A stretch of 64,000 bases of DNA from Streptomyces sp. SAI-127. Its GTDB lineage: Bacteria; Actinomycetota; Actinomycetes; Streptomycetales; Streptomycetaceae. Under the pieces are notes generated by a model. That model did not search any database. It was not told where the DNA came from and saw nothing but the letters and a program-made list of their open reading frames with translations. The stretch's first letter is position 1; each line of letters begins with the position of its first letter. The position numbers and the translations under genes are program-made. This document shows, in pieces, positions 38,186-46,386 of the stretch. Location of the stretch: assembly GCF_029894425.1 (NCBI RefSeq), contig NZ_JARXYJ010000001.1, forward strand, positions 7,212,501-7,276,500. The letters run 5' to 3'.

Positions 38186-38792
38186 GGCTCGGCCGGCCTC
38201 GCCGCAGCAGTCGTACGGCGATGAAGGCCACGACCGCGAGCGCGGCGACCGCGAGGACGACCTTCGAGTACGCGGACACGAGGTCGGTGACCTGGGTCCA
38301 GTTGGCGCCCAGGGCGTGGCCCGCGAGGACGAACGCCGTGTTCCACAGGGCGCTGCCCAAGGTGGTCAGCGTCAGGAACACGGGCAGCGGCATGCGTTCG
38401 ACACCGGCCGGGACGGAGACGAGGCTGCGGAAGACCGGGATCATCCGGCCGAAGAACACGGCCTTGGTGCCGTGCCGCAGGAACCAGGCCTCGGTCCGCT
38501 CGATGTCCGAGACCTTGACGAGGGGCAGCCGGGCCGCGAGCGCCACCGTGCGGTCCCGGCCGAGCAACGCGCCGACGCCGTAGAGCGCGAGGGCGCCGAT
38601 CACCGAGCCCGCCGTCGTCCACAGCAGCACGGCGACCAGGCTCATCCGGCCGGTGCTCGCCGCGAAGCCCGCGAGCGGCAGGATCGCCTCGCTCGGGAGG
38701 GGCGGGAAGAGGTTCTCCAGGGCGATGGCGATCCCGGCACCGGGCGCGCCGAGCGTGTCCATGAGGCCGTTGACCCAGTCGATGGCTGACAT
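38160..38792 (-). CDS. DedA family membrane protein
   Basis: This 210-residue DedA/SNARE-associated-type protein has an amphipathic N-terminal helix, the family motif ENLFPPLPSEAILPLAG (about residues 27-43) and R-x-x-P-x-x-R in FFGRMIPVFRSLVSVPAG. Four or five spans follow. DedA proteins translocate polyprenyl-phosphate or phospholipids and support membrane potential. Its 3' end overlaps the convergent HAD gene by 26 nt. TAGCGT lies 6 nt upstream of its ATG on the minus strand (38799-38804), so it is probably leaderless. Confidence 0.9.
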   Translation of the reverse strand: MSAIDWVNGLMDTLGAPGAGIAIALENLFPPLPSEAILPLAGFAASTGRMSLVAVLLWTTAGSVIGALALYGVGALLGRDRTVALAARLPLVKVSDIERTEAWFLRHGTKAVFFGRMIPVFRSLVSVPAGVERMPLPVFLTLTTLGSALWNTAFVLAGHALGANWTQVTDLVSAYSKVVLAVAALAVVAFIAVRLLRRGRPSPTEVSEPS

Positions 38793-38849
38793 GGGCCCAC
38801 GCTAGGGAGGCCGACCTGAAGGCAGCCTGAAGAGGTTCTCGTACGGCGA

Positions 38850-39071
38850 TCAGCCGCAGCAGCCTCCGCCGCAGCAGCCGCCTCCACCGCCACCCGCCTG
38901 GGGCGCCGGGGCCGACGCGGACGCCGAACCGCCCACCGCCACCGTCGACAGCAGCTTCACCGTGTCGTCGTGGCCCGCCGGGCAGTCGGCGGGGGCGGAG
39001 GACTCGGCCATGGGACGGCTCAGTTCGAAGGTGTCGCCGCAGGTCCGGCAGCGGTACTCGTAGCGAGGCAT
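38850..39071 (-). CDS. FmdB-type zinc ribbon protein
   Basis: This 73-residue protein has the FmdB putative regulatory zinc ribbon (MPRYEYRCRTCGDTFE, with CxxC at residues 8-11). The usual second CxxC has been replaced by a single Cys in PADCPAGH. The last 14 residues are Gly and Cys only (GGGGGGCCGGGCCG). Such tails occur in actinobacterial FmdB proteins; the Cys pairs may bind metal. Its function is unknown. ATG 39071 is used instead of the ATG two codons upstream. Confidence 0.85.
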   Translation of the reverse strand: MPRYEYRCRTCGDTFELSRPMAESSAPADCPAGHDDTVKLLSTVAVGGSASASAPAPQAGGGGGGCCGGGCCG

Positions 39072-39131
39072 GAGCACAGGTTAACCGGCGCCCCGGCGGG
39101 GTGCCCGAATTATGATCTTTATCCGGTTAGC

Positions 39132-40799
39132 ATGCGGGGGTTCTCTGCCGACGATCAACCGTGGGGGAACCCCTTGGCTGTGCGACACCATCCCGAACTG
39201 CTCGCCGCCGCCCGGTACTTCGGGCGGCGCCGCTTTCTCACGGTCACTGCGGCGGCCGCCGCCCTCGCGTTCAGCACCCAGCTGCCGGCCCGGGGCGCGG
39301 CGGGCTCCACCGGACTCGACGCGGCGAGGATCTCCAGCGATCCCTTCACACTCGGCGTCGCCTCCGGGGACCCGCTGCCCGACTCCGTGCTGCTGTGGAC
39401 CCGGCTCGCCCCCGCCCCGTTCGAGCCGGACGGCGGTCTGCCCCAGCAGTACGTCACCGTCCAGTGGGAGATGGCCCTCGACGAGCGCTTCAGCGCACCC
39501 GTCCGCAGTGGCGTCGGCATCGCCTACCCCGAGTACCACCACACCCTGCACATCGACGTCGCGGGCCTCGAGCCCGACCGCGTCTACTACTACCGGTTCA
39601 AGACCGGATCATGGATCAGCGAGACGGGCCGTACGCGCACGGCGCCGGTCACCACTGCCGCCGCCGCGTCGCTCTCCTACGCCGCCGTCTCCTGCCAGGC
39701 CTACCACGACGGGTACTTCACGGCGCACCGCCATCTCTCCCGGGACGACGTCGACGTGGTCTTCCACCTCGGCGACTACCTGTACGAGTACGCCGTGAAC
39801 GCCACGGGCGGCCACCGCGGCTACACCGACCGCAAGCTGCCCGGCCTCTTCAACCGTGAGGCCATGACGCTGCAGGACTACCGGCTGCGCTACGCGCTCT
39901 ACAAGAGCGACCCGGACCTGCGGGCGGCCCATGCCGCGCACCCCTTCGTCGTCACCTGGGACGACCACGAGACCGAGAACAACTACGCGAACGCCATCAG
40001 CGAGAACAACGATCCGCCGGAGGCGTTCCTGCTGCGCCGGGCCGCCGCCTACCGGGCGTACTGGGAGAACCAGCCGCTGCGCGGCGCGCAGTTGCCGAAC
40101 GGGCCCGACGCGCGGCTCTACCGTCGTCTCCAGTGGGGCACCCTCGCCCAGTTCGACATCCTCGACACCCGGCAGTACCGCTCCGACCAGGTGTACGCGG
40201 ACACCAAGCACACCGGCGGTCCCCTCCAGGACGACCCGGCGCGCACCATGACCGGGGCGGCGCAGGAGAGCTGGCTGATCGACGGCTGGCGTGACTCGCG
40301 GGCCCTGTGGAACGTGATGCCGCAACAGGTCTGCTTCTCGCAGCGCAAACTCGACCTCACGTCGGAGCCCATGATGTCCATGGACGCCTGGGACGGCTAC
40401 CGGGCCTCGCGTCGCAGGATCCTCGACGGCGCGAAATCGGCCGGGGTGGAGAACCTGGTGGTCATGACCGGGGACGTGCACGTCGGCTACGCCTTCGACA
40501 TCAAGGACGACTTCGATGACCCGGCCTCCAGAACCCTGGGCACGGAGTTCACCGCCACGTCGGTCGCGAGCGGACGGGACGGCGCCGAACGGCCCCCCAC
40601 CTGGGACACGTACCTCAGGGCCAACCCGCATCTCAAGTTCTACGACGGGCGCCGCGGCTATGTGAGGGTCACACTCGACCGGCAGCAGGCGCAGGCCGAC
40701 TTCAGGACCGTGTCCGCCGTGACGACGCCGGGTGCGCCGGTCACCACCGCCGCGTCCTTCGTGACGGAGGCCGGCAACGCCGGCCTCCAACCGGCCTGA
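39132..40799 (+). CDS. phoD: PhoD-type alkaline phosphatase/phosphodiesterase
   Basis: This secreted 555-residue Ca/Fe-dependent phosphatase is of the PhoD family. It has a Tat signal (FGRRRFLTVTAAAAALAF, about residues 36-53), a short Ig-like N-terminal domain, and metal-site segments VVFHLGDYLYEY (about residue 214), VTWDDHETENNYAN and MTGDVHVGYAFDI. It releases phosphate from esters outside the cell. The start is unclear: ATG 39132 gives a long n-region, and GTG 39180 is also possible. No PhoP box could be read with confidence upstream. Confidence 0.92.
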   Translation: MRGFSADDQPWGNPLAVRHHPELLAAARYFGRRRFLTVTAAAAALAFSTQLPARGAAGSTGLDAARISSDPFTLGVASGDPLPDSVLLWTRLAPAPFEPDGGLPQQYVTVQWEMALDERFSAPVRSGVGIAYPEYHHTLHIDVAGLEPDRVYYYRFKTGSWISETGRTRTAPVTTAAAASLSYAAVSCQAYHDGYFTAHRHLSRDDVDVVFHLGDYLYEYAVNATGGHRGYTDRKLPGLFNREAMTLQDYRLRYALYKSDPDLRAAHAAHPFVVTWDDHETENNYANAISENNDPPEAFLLRRAAAYRAYWENQPLRGAQLPNGPDARLYRRLQWGTLAQFDILDTRQYRSDQVYADTKHTGGPLQDDPARTMTGAAQESWLIDGWRDSRALWNVMPQQVCFSQRKLDLTSEPMMSMDAWDGYRASRRRILDGAKSAGVENLVVMTGDVHVGYAFDIKDDFDDPASRTLGTEFTATSVASGRDGAERPPTWDTYLRANPHLKFYDGRRGYVRVTLDRQQAQADFRTVSAVTTPGAPVTTAASFVTEAGNAGLQPA

Positions 40800-40946
40800 G
40801 GACGGCCCGTCGGCATCCCGTGCTCCGCCGGGCGGCCCTCTCTTGTCGTCCGATGCGTGGAACGGGCACGAATCGGACATCGTCCGTGCCCTTCCCGGCA
40901 AAGCCTAGGGATTCGAGACCTTTACTCACACCCGAGGAGATGCCTG

Positions 40947-42311
40947 ATGGTCCACAGACACGCTTCGGCCGGCTGTGCCGCGCTGACGCTGCTCAGTGCC
41001 CTCGTGCTCACGGCGCTGCCCGCGGCCGCGGCCGTCGAGCCCCCCGCGCCGACGACGGTGCCCTCCGCCGCCGAGACGCTCGGCGCGAACGATCCCTCGC
41101 CCGAGGTCCTGCGGGCGCTGCAGCGTGATCTGCGCCTGACCGAGGCCCAGGCCAGGACGCGCCTGGTCAACGAGGCCGAGGCGGGCACTCGCGCGGGCCG
41201 CCTCCAGAACGCGCTGGGCAAGCGCTTCGCGGGAGCCTGGGTGAGCGGCGACACTTCCGCGGACCTGACGGTGGCGACCACCGAGGCCGCGGACAGCCCC
41301 GCCATCGAGGCCGGTGGAGCGCGGGCGGTGGTCGTCAGGACCCCGCTGCAGGACCTGAAGACCGCCAAGGCGAGGCTGGACGCTTCCGTGACCGGCGAGG
41401 CCCTGGACACTCCGGTCCGGTACATCGACGTACGGACCAACCGGGTGACGGTGCAGGCGAAGAGCCGCGCCGCCGCGGACACACTCATCGCGGCCGCGGG
41501 CGTCGACAGGGCGATCGTGCGCGTCAAGGTGTCGGCCGACCAGCCGCGCGCCCTGTACGACATCCGGGGCGGCGACGCCTTCTACATCGACGGCACGGCC
41601 CGCTGTTCCGTGGGGTTCGGCGTCACCAAGGGCAGCCAGCACGGGTTCGCGACGGCCGGCCACTGCGGGAAGGCCGGGGCGAAGACCACCGGGTTCAACC
41701 AGGTCGCCCAGGGCACCTTCCAGGCGTCCGTCTTCCCCGGCCAGGACATGGCATGGGTGGGCGTCAACAGTGACTGGACTGCTACGCCCGCCGTCAGGGG
41801 GGAGGGCGACCAGGACGTTCAGACCGCCGGCTCGGTGCAGGCCCTGACGGGTGCCGCGGTGTGCCGGTCCGGTTCCACCACCGGCTGGCACTGCGGCACG
41901 ATCCAGCAGCACGACACGAGCGTCAGCTACTCCCAGGGCACCGTCGACGGCGTGACCCGTACGACGGTATGCGCGGAGCCGGGCGACTCCGGTGGCTCGT
42001 ACATCTCCGGGGCCCAGGCCCAGGGCGTCACGTCCGGCGGGTCCGGCGACTGCACGAGGGGCGGAACGACCTTCTACCAGCCGATCAACCCGCTCCTCAG
42101 CACGTACGGCCTCACTCTCAGGACGAGCACGGCCGAAAGCGGTACCACCGCCCCCGAGGACGGTCAGGAGGGTGGCTGGGCCGCCGGTCGGGTCTACGAG
42201 GTGGGAGCGCAGGTGATCCACGACGGCGTCTCGTACGAGTGCCTGCAGCCCCATCAGGCGCAGGCCACGTGGCAGCCCGCCCTCACTCCGGCCCTGTGGC
42301 AGCGCGTCTGA
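40947..42311 (+). CDS. secreted chymotrypsin-like protease with CBM5/12 tail
   Basis: This 454-residue preproprotease of the alpha-lytic/streptogrisin type (S1) has a Sec signal (residues about 1-30), a large pro-region (about 40-195) for folding, then the catalytic domain. The triad is His in FATAGHCG, Asp in FPGQDMAWVG and Ser in EPGDSGGSY (about residue 350). Disulfide Cys pairs fit streptogrisin C. The last 50 residues (AAGRVYEVGAQVIHDGVSYE and ...LWQRV) form a CBM5/12 chitin-binding-type module. It probably digests proteins on chitin-rich material. ATG 40947 follows GAGGAG. Confidence 0.93.
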   Translation: MVHRHASAGCAALTLLSALVLTALPAAAAVEPPAPTTVPSAAETLGANDPSPEVLRALQRDLRLTEAQARTRLVNEAEAGTRAGRLQNALGKRFAGAWVSGDTSADLTVATTEAADSPAIEAGGARAVVVRTPLQDLKTAKARLDASVTGEALDTPVRYIDVRTNRVTVQAKSRAAADTLIAAAGVDRAIVRVKVSADQPRALYDIRGGDAFYIDGTARCSVGFGVTKGSQHGFATAGHCGKAGAKTTGFNQVAQGTFQASVFPGQDMAWVGVNSDWTATPAVRGEGDQDVQTAGSVQALTGAAVCRSGSTTGWHCGTIQQHDTSVSYSQGTVDGVTRTTVCAEPGDSGGSYISGAQAQGVTSGGSGDCTRGGTTFYQPINPLLSTYGLTLRTSTAESGTTAPEDGQEGGWAAGRVYEVGAQVIHDGVSYECLQPHQAQATWQPALTPALWQRV

Positions 42312-42350
42312 GGACGCGGTGACGTCGGCGATGCCTGACTCGCCGGCCCG

Positions 42351-43443
42351 CTACATCTCTGCCAGCAGGGTGTACGCGGTCGGCACGAAGGCATCGCGGG
42401 CGCGGAAGCGGCGGGTGCACATTGCGGCCAGCGCCGTTCCGATGTCGGGCCGGAAGCCCAGGAAGGCCTGCTGACCGAGTGTCGCCCCGCCGTTGGAAGT
42501 ACATGGGACCGCACTCCGTGGGGTGCTGGAACCAGGCCACCGTGTGCACCTGCCGGTGCCCGAGACCGCGCCGGAGCACGGGGCGGCGTACCGCGCGCAG
42601 CGCACCGGTCAGTGGCCTGTCCGACGGATCGAGATGTGCCTCCAGGAACGTGAGCAGGTCGTGCGGGGTGGCCCGGACGGCACCGGCCGCCTGGAAGCCG
42701 CCGACGGTCAGCGGCGGAACGGGCGTGGTGCCGTCCTTGCGGTGCCCGCCGGCGTCGGTGTCCGGGCCGCCGGGGGCGAGGGTGGCGCCGCTCAGCCCGA
42801 GCGGATCCAGCACACGACCGGTGAGCAGCTCGTCCCACGGGGTGGCGGTCGCCGCCGCCAGGGCGTGACCGAGGACGGCGACACCGAAGTTGGAGTAGTG
42901 CCAGCGGGTGCCGGGCCGGTGGCGCTGCCGGTGGCGCAGAAAGGCGTCGACCACGCGCTCGGCCGGATAGCGGGCGTAGGGGTTGGTGCGCCACGTCGGC
43001 AGCGCCCTGACGAAGAAGTCGCCGGGCAGGCCGGGCAGTCCGGAGGTGTGGGTGATCAGATGGGCGAGGGTGACGGGATCCCCGCCGGGCCGCCGAGCCG
43101 GATCCAGCAGGGCGGCGGCGGGCTCGCCCGCGGACAGCAGACCCGTCTGGGTCAGATGGGCCAGCAGCAGTCCGGTGAACGTCTTGGAGGCCGAGCCCAT
43201 TTCGTAGCGCAGCCGATCGCGGGGAACGGGCGGGGGCGGCGCGGTACCGCCGGTGCGCACGGTGCGGCGACCGTACCGGGAGAGGGCGAAGACGACGTCG
43301 GGCGCGTCCACGGCGGCAACGGCCTCGTCGAGCCGCCGCACCGCCTCGTCGTCGTCGAGTGTCCCCCTCCACGTCACGCCGGTGACGTCGGGCGGGACGC
43401 CCGGCCAGGGGGCGGGACGCGCGGGGTGTGCGCCGACTGTCAT
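42351..43443 (-). pseudogene. beta-lactamase-family hydrolase, frameshifted
   Basis: This serine hydrolase has the SASK motif (GSASKTFTGLLL, about residue 84) and YSN (HYSNFGVAVLG, about residue 189). At about 42493-42497 one extra base shifts the frame exactly before the third active-site motif. Removing one C from TTCCAAC gives MYFNGGATLGQQAF, matching the family's HNG-x-x-G pattern, and the reading continues to a stop at 42351 (363 residues). As written, the reading frame ends at 42283 with a nonsense tail. Its ATG overlaps the stop of the preceding gene (ATGA), so it is the last member of the peptide operon. A sequencing error is possible. Confidence 0.8.
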
Positions 43444-44360
43444 GACGGTGCGTGCGCCAGCCGCGTCAGGGCGCGGGACGTGGCCAGGACGGAGGCGAAG
43501 GCGGCGACCAGCGTCGGGTGGTAGACGACGTCGAAGACCTCGTCGGGTGCGCCCTCAGGCATATGGCGCACGGCGGGCATCGCGCCGTCGGGCTGCTGGG
43601 CGGCGGCGAAGCCTTCCCAGGCCCGCTCGTCGAAGGTGGGGCGGGGCAGACAGGCATCGACGACGAGCAGTTCACCGAGCAGGTCCCAGCGTTGCAGGTC
43701 GAGCCAGTCGTCCAGCCAGGCCGGCAGCCAGTCCGCGAGGTAGCCGGCCACCTCGGCCGGCAGACCGTCGGGGTTCTCTCCCCAGTCGGTGAGGTGGAAG
43801 ACGGTGTGGGTGATGTCGTAGGCGATGTGCCCTTCCACGGTCCAGGGTTCGGGTGAACGCCCCAGCCACGTCGCGCCGACGACGTCGGCCTCCGGAACCC
43901 GGGCCGGCAGGCCGAAGCGGCGCTGGAAGGCGGACAGGCCGAGGCGCCGGACCGGTGACATCTCCAGGGCGGCGTAGCTGTCCAGCCGCTGGTTGAGCCG
44001 GAAGGCCCGCTCGGCCTCGGGGCTGCTGTAGCCCAGCTCCTTGAACGGCAGGTACACCTCGAAGGGGATGGGCGAGATGGGCTCGGTGCGCTGGCCGCGC
44101 ACCAGCATCCGGCCGCCGTCCAGGGTGTGACACCAGGCGTGGTCGATCAACTGCCGTGCCAGCGCGGCCTGTCGGGATCCGGCCACGCCCTCGCGGAACA
44201 GCACCTTGCAGATGAGGGCGAGTTCACCGACCGGTTTGAAGCGTTCCAGGAAGCCGATCTCCGGGTCGGCGTCCAACTCCAGCCGGAATCCGTCGCGGTG
44301 GGCGTGCAGCCACTCGAGAGCGCCGACCCCGACGTTGTGGATGAGACGCGTGTTGGTCAT
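43440..44360 (-). CDS. DUF6895-like protein B (peptide operon)
   Basis: This 306-residue, probably all-helical cytoplasmic protein is of unknown function. It is a paralogue of the preceding gene product, sharing motifs EPWTVEGHIAYDITHTVFHLTDWG (key: PEPWT and THxxFHLTDWG), WLPAWLD, WDLLGELL and YHPTLVAAFASVL. The arrangement of short helices suggests an alpha/alpha toroid, and it may belong to DUF6895, though this is uncertain. It overlaps the neighbours by ATGA on both sides. No catalytic motif is recognised. Confidence 0.6.
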   Translation of the reverse strand: MTNTRLIHNVGVGALEWLHAHRDGFRLELDADPEIGFLERFKPVGELALICKVLFREGVAGSRQAALARQLIDHAWCHTLDGGRMLVRGQRTEPISPIPFEVYLPFKELGYSSPEAERAFRLNQRLDSYAALEMSPVRRLGLSAFQRRFGLPARVPEADVVGATWLGRSPEPWTVEGHIAYDITHTVFHLTDWGENPDGLPAEVAGYLADWLPAWLDDWLDLQRWDLLGELLVVDACLPRPTFDERAWEGFAAAQQPDGAMPAVRHMPEGAPDEVFDVVYHPTLVAAFASVLATSRALTRLAHAPS

Positions 44361-45334
44361 CCCGGCACTCCCTGTCCGCCGTCCGCCGCAACCGCCTGCG
44401 CGTCCCCGGCCGTCTCGCGCAGCCGGTTGACGGTCAGCACGGCGGCGAAGGCCGTCATCAGTGTCGAGTGGTAACAGTCGATGAAGTCGGGATCGGTCGT
44501 ACGGCTGCCCCGGCCGCCGACCTCCGGGACGGCACCCGAGTCGTTCTGCGCCACCGAGAGTCTGGCCCAGGCCTCCTGGAACAGGGCGCGGTCCGGCGGG
44601 CCGGGCAGACTGCTCGCCACGGCCAGCAGTTCGCAGCTCAGGTCCCACTGCTCGTCCTCCAGACAGGTGTCGAGCCAGGGCGCGAGCCAGTGCCGGAGGT
44701 AGGCCGCGACGGGCGGGGGTACGGCCTGCGGGGTCAGGCCCCAGTCGGTGAGATGGAAGATCACGTGGGTGAGCGTGTAGCCGGCGGCCAGCTCGAACGT
44801 CCACGGTTCCGGTAGGCCGGCGAGCCAGGTGCGGCGCAGTGCCCGCGGCATGTCCTCGTGTTCCGGGAGGCCGCTGCGGCGCTCGGAGTTGAGCACGCTC
44901 AGGCGTCGGTTCGGTTCCTGCTCCGTCAGGTGCCAGCCTCGGGTACGGGCCACCGTCGCGGTGGCGCTCTCGTAGCCGGCGTGGCGCAGGCCGGCCGACG
45001 CGAATGCCGCGTAGACCTCCAGGGGATAGGTCGCGAAGGGTTCGAGGCGCTGCAACTCCACGAAGAGCGCGCCGCGCCCGGTCTGTTGCCACGCAAAGGA
45101 CAGCAGGTCGGACGCCAGCACGTGGAGCGGGTCGGCCGGATCGGTGTGCCGTCGTACGCACACGCACACCTGGGCCAACTCACCGAATGGTTTCCAGGTG
45201 GTGTTCACGTTGCCGTGCTCGGCGAGCGCGTCGTCGCCGAGCGCGAATTGCTCGCGGTGGGCGGAGACCCAGGCCAACGCGGCCTCGCCCAGGGCCCGGA
45301 CCTCGCGCGTCGCCCGGACCTCGTGCGCCGTCAC
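44357..45334 (-). CDS. DUF6895-like protein A (peptide operon)
   Basis: This 325-residue paralogue of the following gene product shares THVIFHLTDWG (about residue 215), WLAPWLDTCL, WDLSCELLAV and YHSTLMTAFAAVL motifs. Start is GTG 45334, which overlaps the previous stop by four bases (GTGA). The conserved His and Asp in the HLTDWG motif are candidates for a binding or active site. The tandem duplicated pair suggests a heterodimer or two substrate-specific versions. Neither is assignable to a known enzyme. Confidence 0.6.
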   Translation of the reverse strand: MTAHEVRATREVRALGEAALAWVSAHREQFALGDDALAEHGNVNTTWKPFGELAQVCVCVRRHTDPADPLHVLASDLLSFAWQQTGRGALFVELQRLEPFATYPLEVYAAFASAGLRHAGYESATATVARTRGWHLTEQEPNRRLSVLNSERRSGLPEHEDMPRALRRTWLAGLPEPWTFELAAGYTLTHVIFHLTDWGLTPQAVPPPVAAYLRHWLAPWLDTCLEDEQWDLSCELLAVASSLPGPPDRALFQEAWARLSVAQNDSGAVPEVGGRGSRTTDPDFIDCYHSTLMTAFAAVLTVNRLRETAGDAQAVAADGGQGVPG

Positions 45335-46044
45335 ACCGGCACTCCGGCACGCATCAGTTGAGCGGCCTCGACCTGGAACGCCACGCGGGCGTCCTCGCCG
45401 CCCATCTGCGCCACGAACTCCAGCCCGGTGTCCAGGCCCAGCGTCTGCGGCACCTCGTCGAGGAGGACCAGCCAGCGTCCCGCTCCGGCCGCCTGGAGCC
45501 AGTCGCGGCGGCGGACCGCCCGTACGAATCCCCGGGCCACGTCGAGCGGGCGGCGGCGCGCCACTCGGGCCACCGCGCAGTCCTCGCCGGGGAGCGCGAG
45601 CGGGGCGAGCACCGCGAGTTGATGGGTCAGGACCTGCCACGGCGCGTCCTCGAGCCAGGCCGCCTCGGGCTCGGTGTCGTCGCCCGACGCGCCGTCGAGG
45701 GACGCGTCCAGCCGCAGCAGCGCCCGCCGCATGGCCCAATGGCTCCACACCGAGGTGGGAGGGGCTCCGGCGGGTGGTGGGTAGGCGTGCACGGCCCTGC
45801 TGAACACGGTGAGATCGTCCGATTCGGGGGGCGCGCAGCGCAGCAGGACGCTCGGCAGGACGACATCGGCTCCGACCACCCGTACGGCGGCGAGGGCCGG
45901 GTCGGCGGTCGCCTGGGGGCCGTTCCCCCGCCCGACCGTGCCTGCGAGCCGGAAACGGTCTCCGCTCCGAAGAGCGGAGACCAGTTCCGACATGAGGTCC
46001 TGCACCGCGCCCGCGAGGCGGGTCGAAGTGCCTGACTGCTCCAT
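45331..46044 (-). CDS. unknown protein (peptide operon)
   Basis: This is a 237-residue protein of no recognised family. It is rich in Ala, Leu and Arg, with mixed beta-strand and helix character (VRVVGADVVLPSVLLRCA, WLVLLDEVPQTLGL). It lacks a signal or membrane span. The ATG is 13 nt after the peptide stop, so it is probably translated from the peptide's mRNA. A GTGA overlap couples it to the next gene. It could be a binding or modifying partner of the peptide. Confidence 0.55.
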   Translation of the reverse strand: MEQSGTSTRLAGAVQDLMSELVSALRSGDRFRLAGTVGRGNGPQATADPALAAVRVVGADVVLPSVLLRCAPPESDDLTVFSRAVHAYPPPAGAPPTSVWSHWAMRRALLRLDASLDGASGDDTEPEAAWLEDAPWQVLTHQLAVLAPLALPGEDCAVARVARRRPLDVARGFVRAVRRRDWLQAAGAGRWLVLLDEVPQTLGLDTGLEFVAQMGGEDARVAFQVEAAQLMRAGVPV

Positions 46045-46057
46045 TCGGGTTCTCCCG

Positions 46058-46246
46058 TCAGCCCTTCTTCGGCCGTGGCGTCGGAGGCGAGAGCAGGAGT
46101 TGGCTCGACGACGACACCAGAGCGAGCGCCGCGCACTGGCGGCTGTCGCGGTAGTAGCCGTCGGCCTCGACGGGGTCGAGAGCCGCTTCTACGTCGATGC
46201 CGGGGGCGTCGGTCAGGTCGTCGAGCAGGAACTCGGTGGAAGACAT
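46058..46246 (-). CDS. small peptide, candidate RiPP-like precursor
   Basis: This 62-residue peptide is the first gene of a coupled operon. The front half is acidic (STEFLLDDLTDAPGI, about residues 3-17, later DPVEADGYY). The tail has one Cys at residue 38, then CAALALVSSSSQLLLSPPT and a basic, Pro-rich end (PRPKKG). An acidic leader and a Ser-rich core region fit a ribosomally made precursor. A perfect AAGGAG (46255-46260 on the opposite strand) is spaced 8 nt from ATG 46246. No known leader (FxLD, lasso, lanthipeptide) can be assigned. An alternative is a small partner subunit. Confidence 0.55.
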   Translation of the reverse strand: MSSTEFLLDDLTDAPGIDVEAALDPVEADGYYRDSRQCAALALVSSSSQLLLSPPTPRPKKG

Positions 46247-46386
46247 ACCACCATCTCCTTTACGAGAGATATGCGGGTCTCATTCCATGTCACCCCATTC
46301 GAGCGATCTATGCAAAAGAGAGCGATTTGTCTATCTCGTGCGAGATTCAATCTCCCGCTCGCGAGTAGTTGACGAGTGACGCACTC
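46247..46386 (-). promoter_or_regulatory. AT-rich promoter region of peptide operon
   Basis: This gap is clearly AT-richer than the surroundings. It includes a direct repeat GAGCGAT (46301, 46320), inverted repeats CTCGTGCGAG (46335-46344) and CTCGCGAG (46358-46365), and on the minus strand TGACAT followed by a TATC-containing -10-like sequence about 16 bp on. Together with the strong ribosome binding site this is a likely regulated promoter. Confidence 0.45.

Noticed and set aside
43440..46246. Known lanthipeptide, lasso or linaridin cluster
   Set aside because: No LanB, LanC, LanM, kinase-cyclase, asparagine-synthetase-like or radical SAM gene is present, so no established RiPP class can be assigned.
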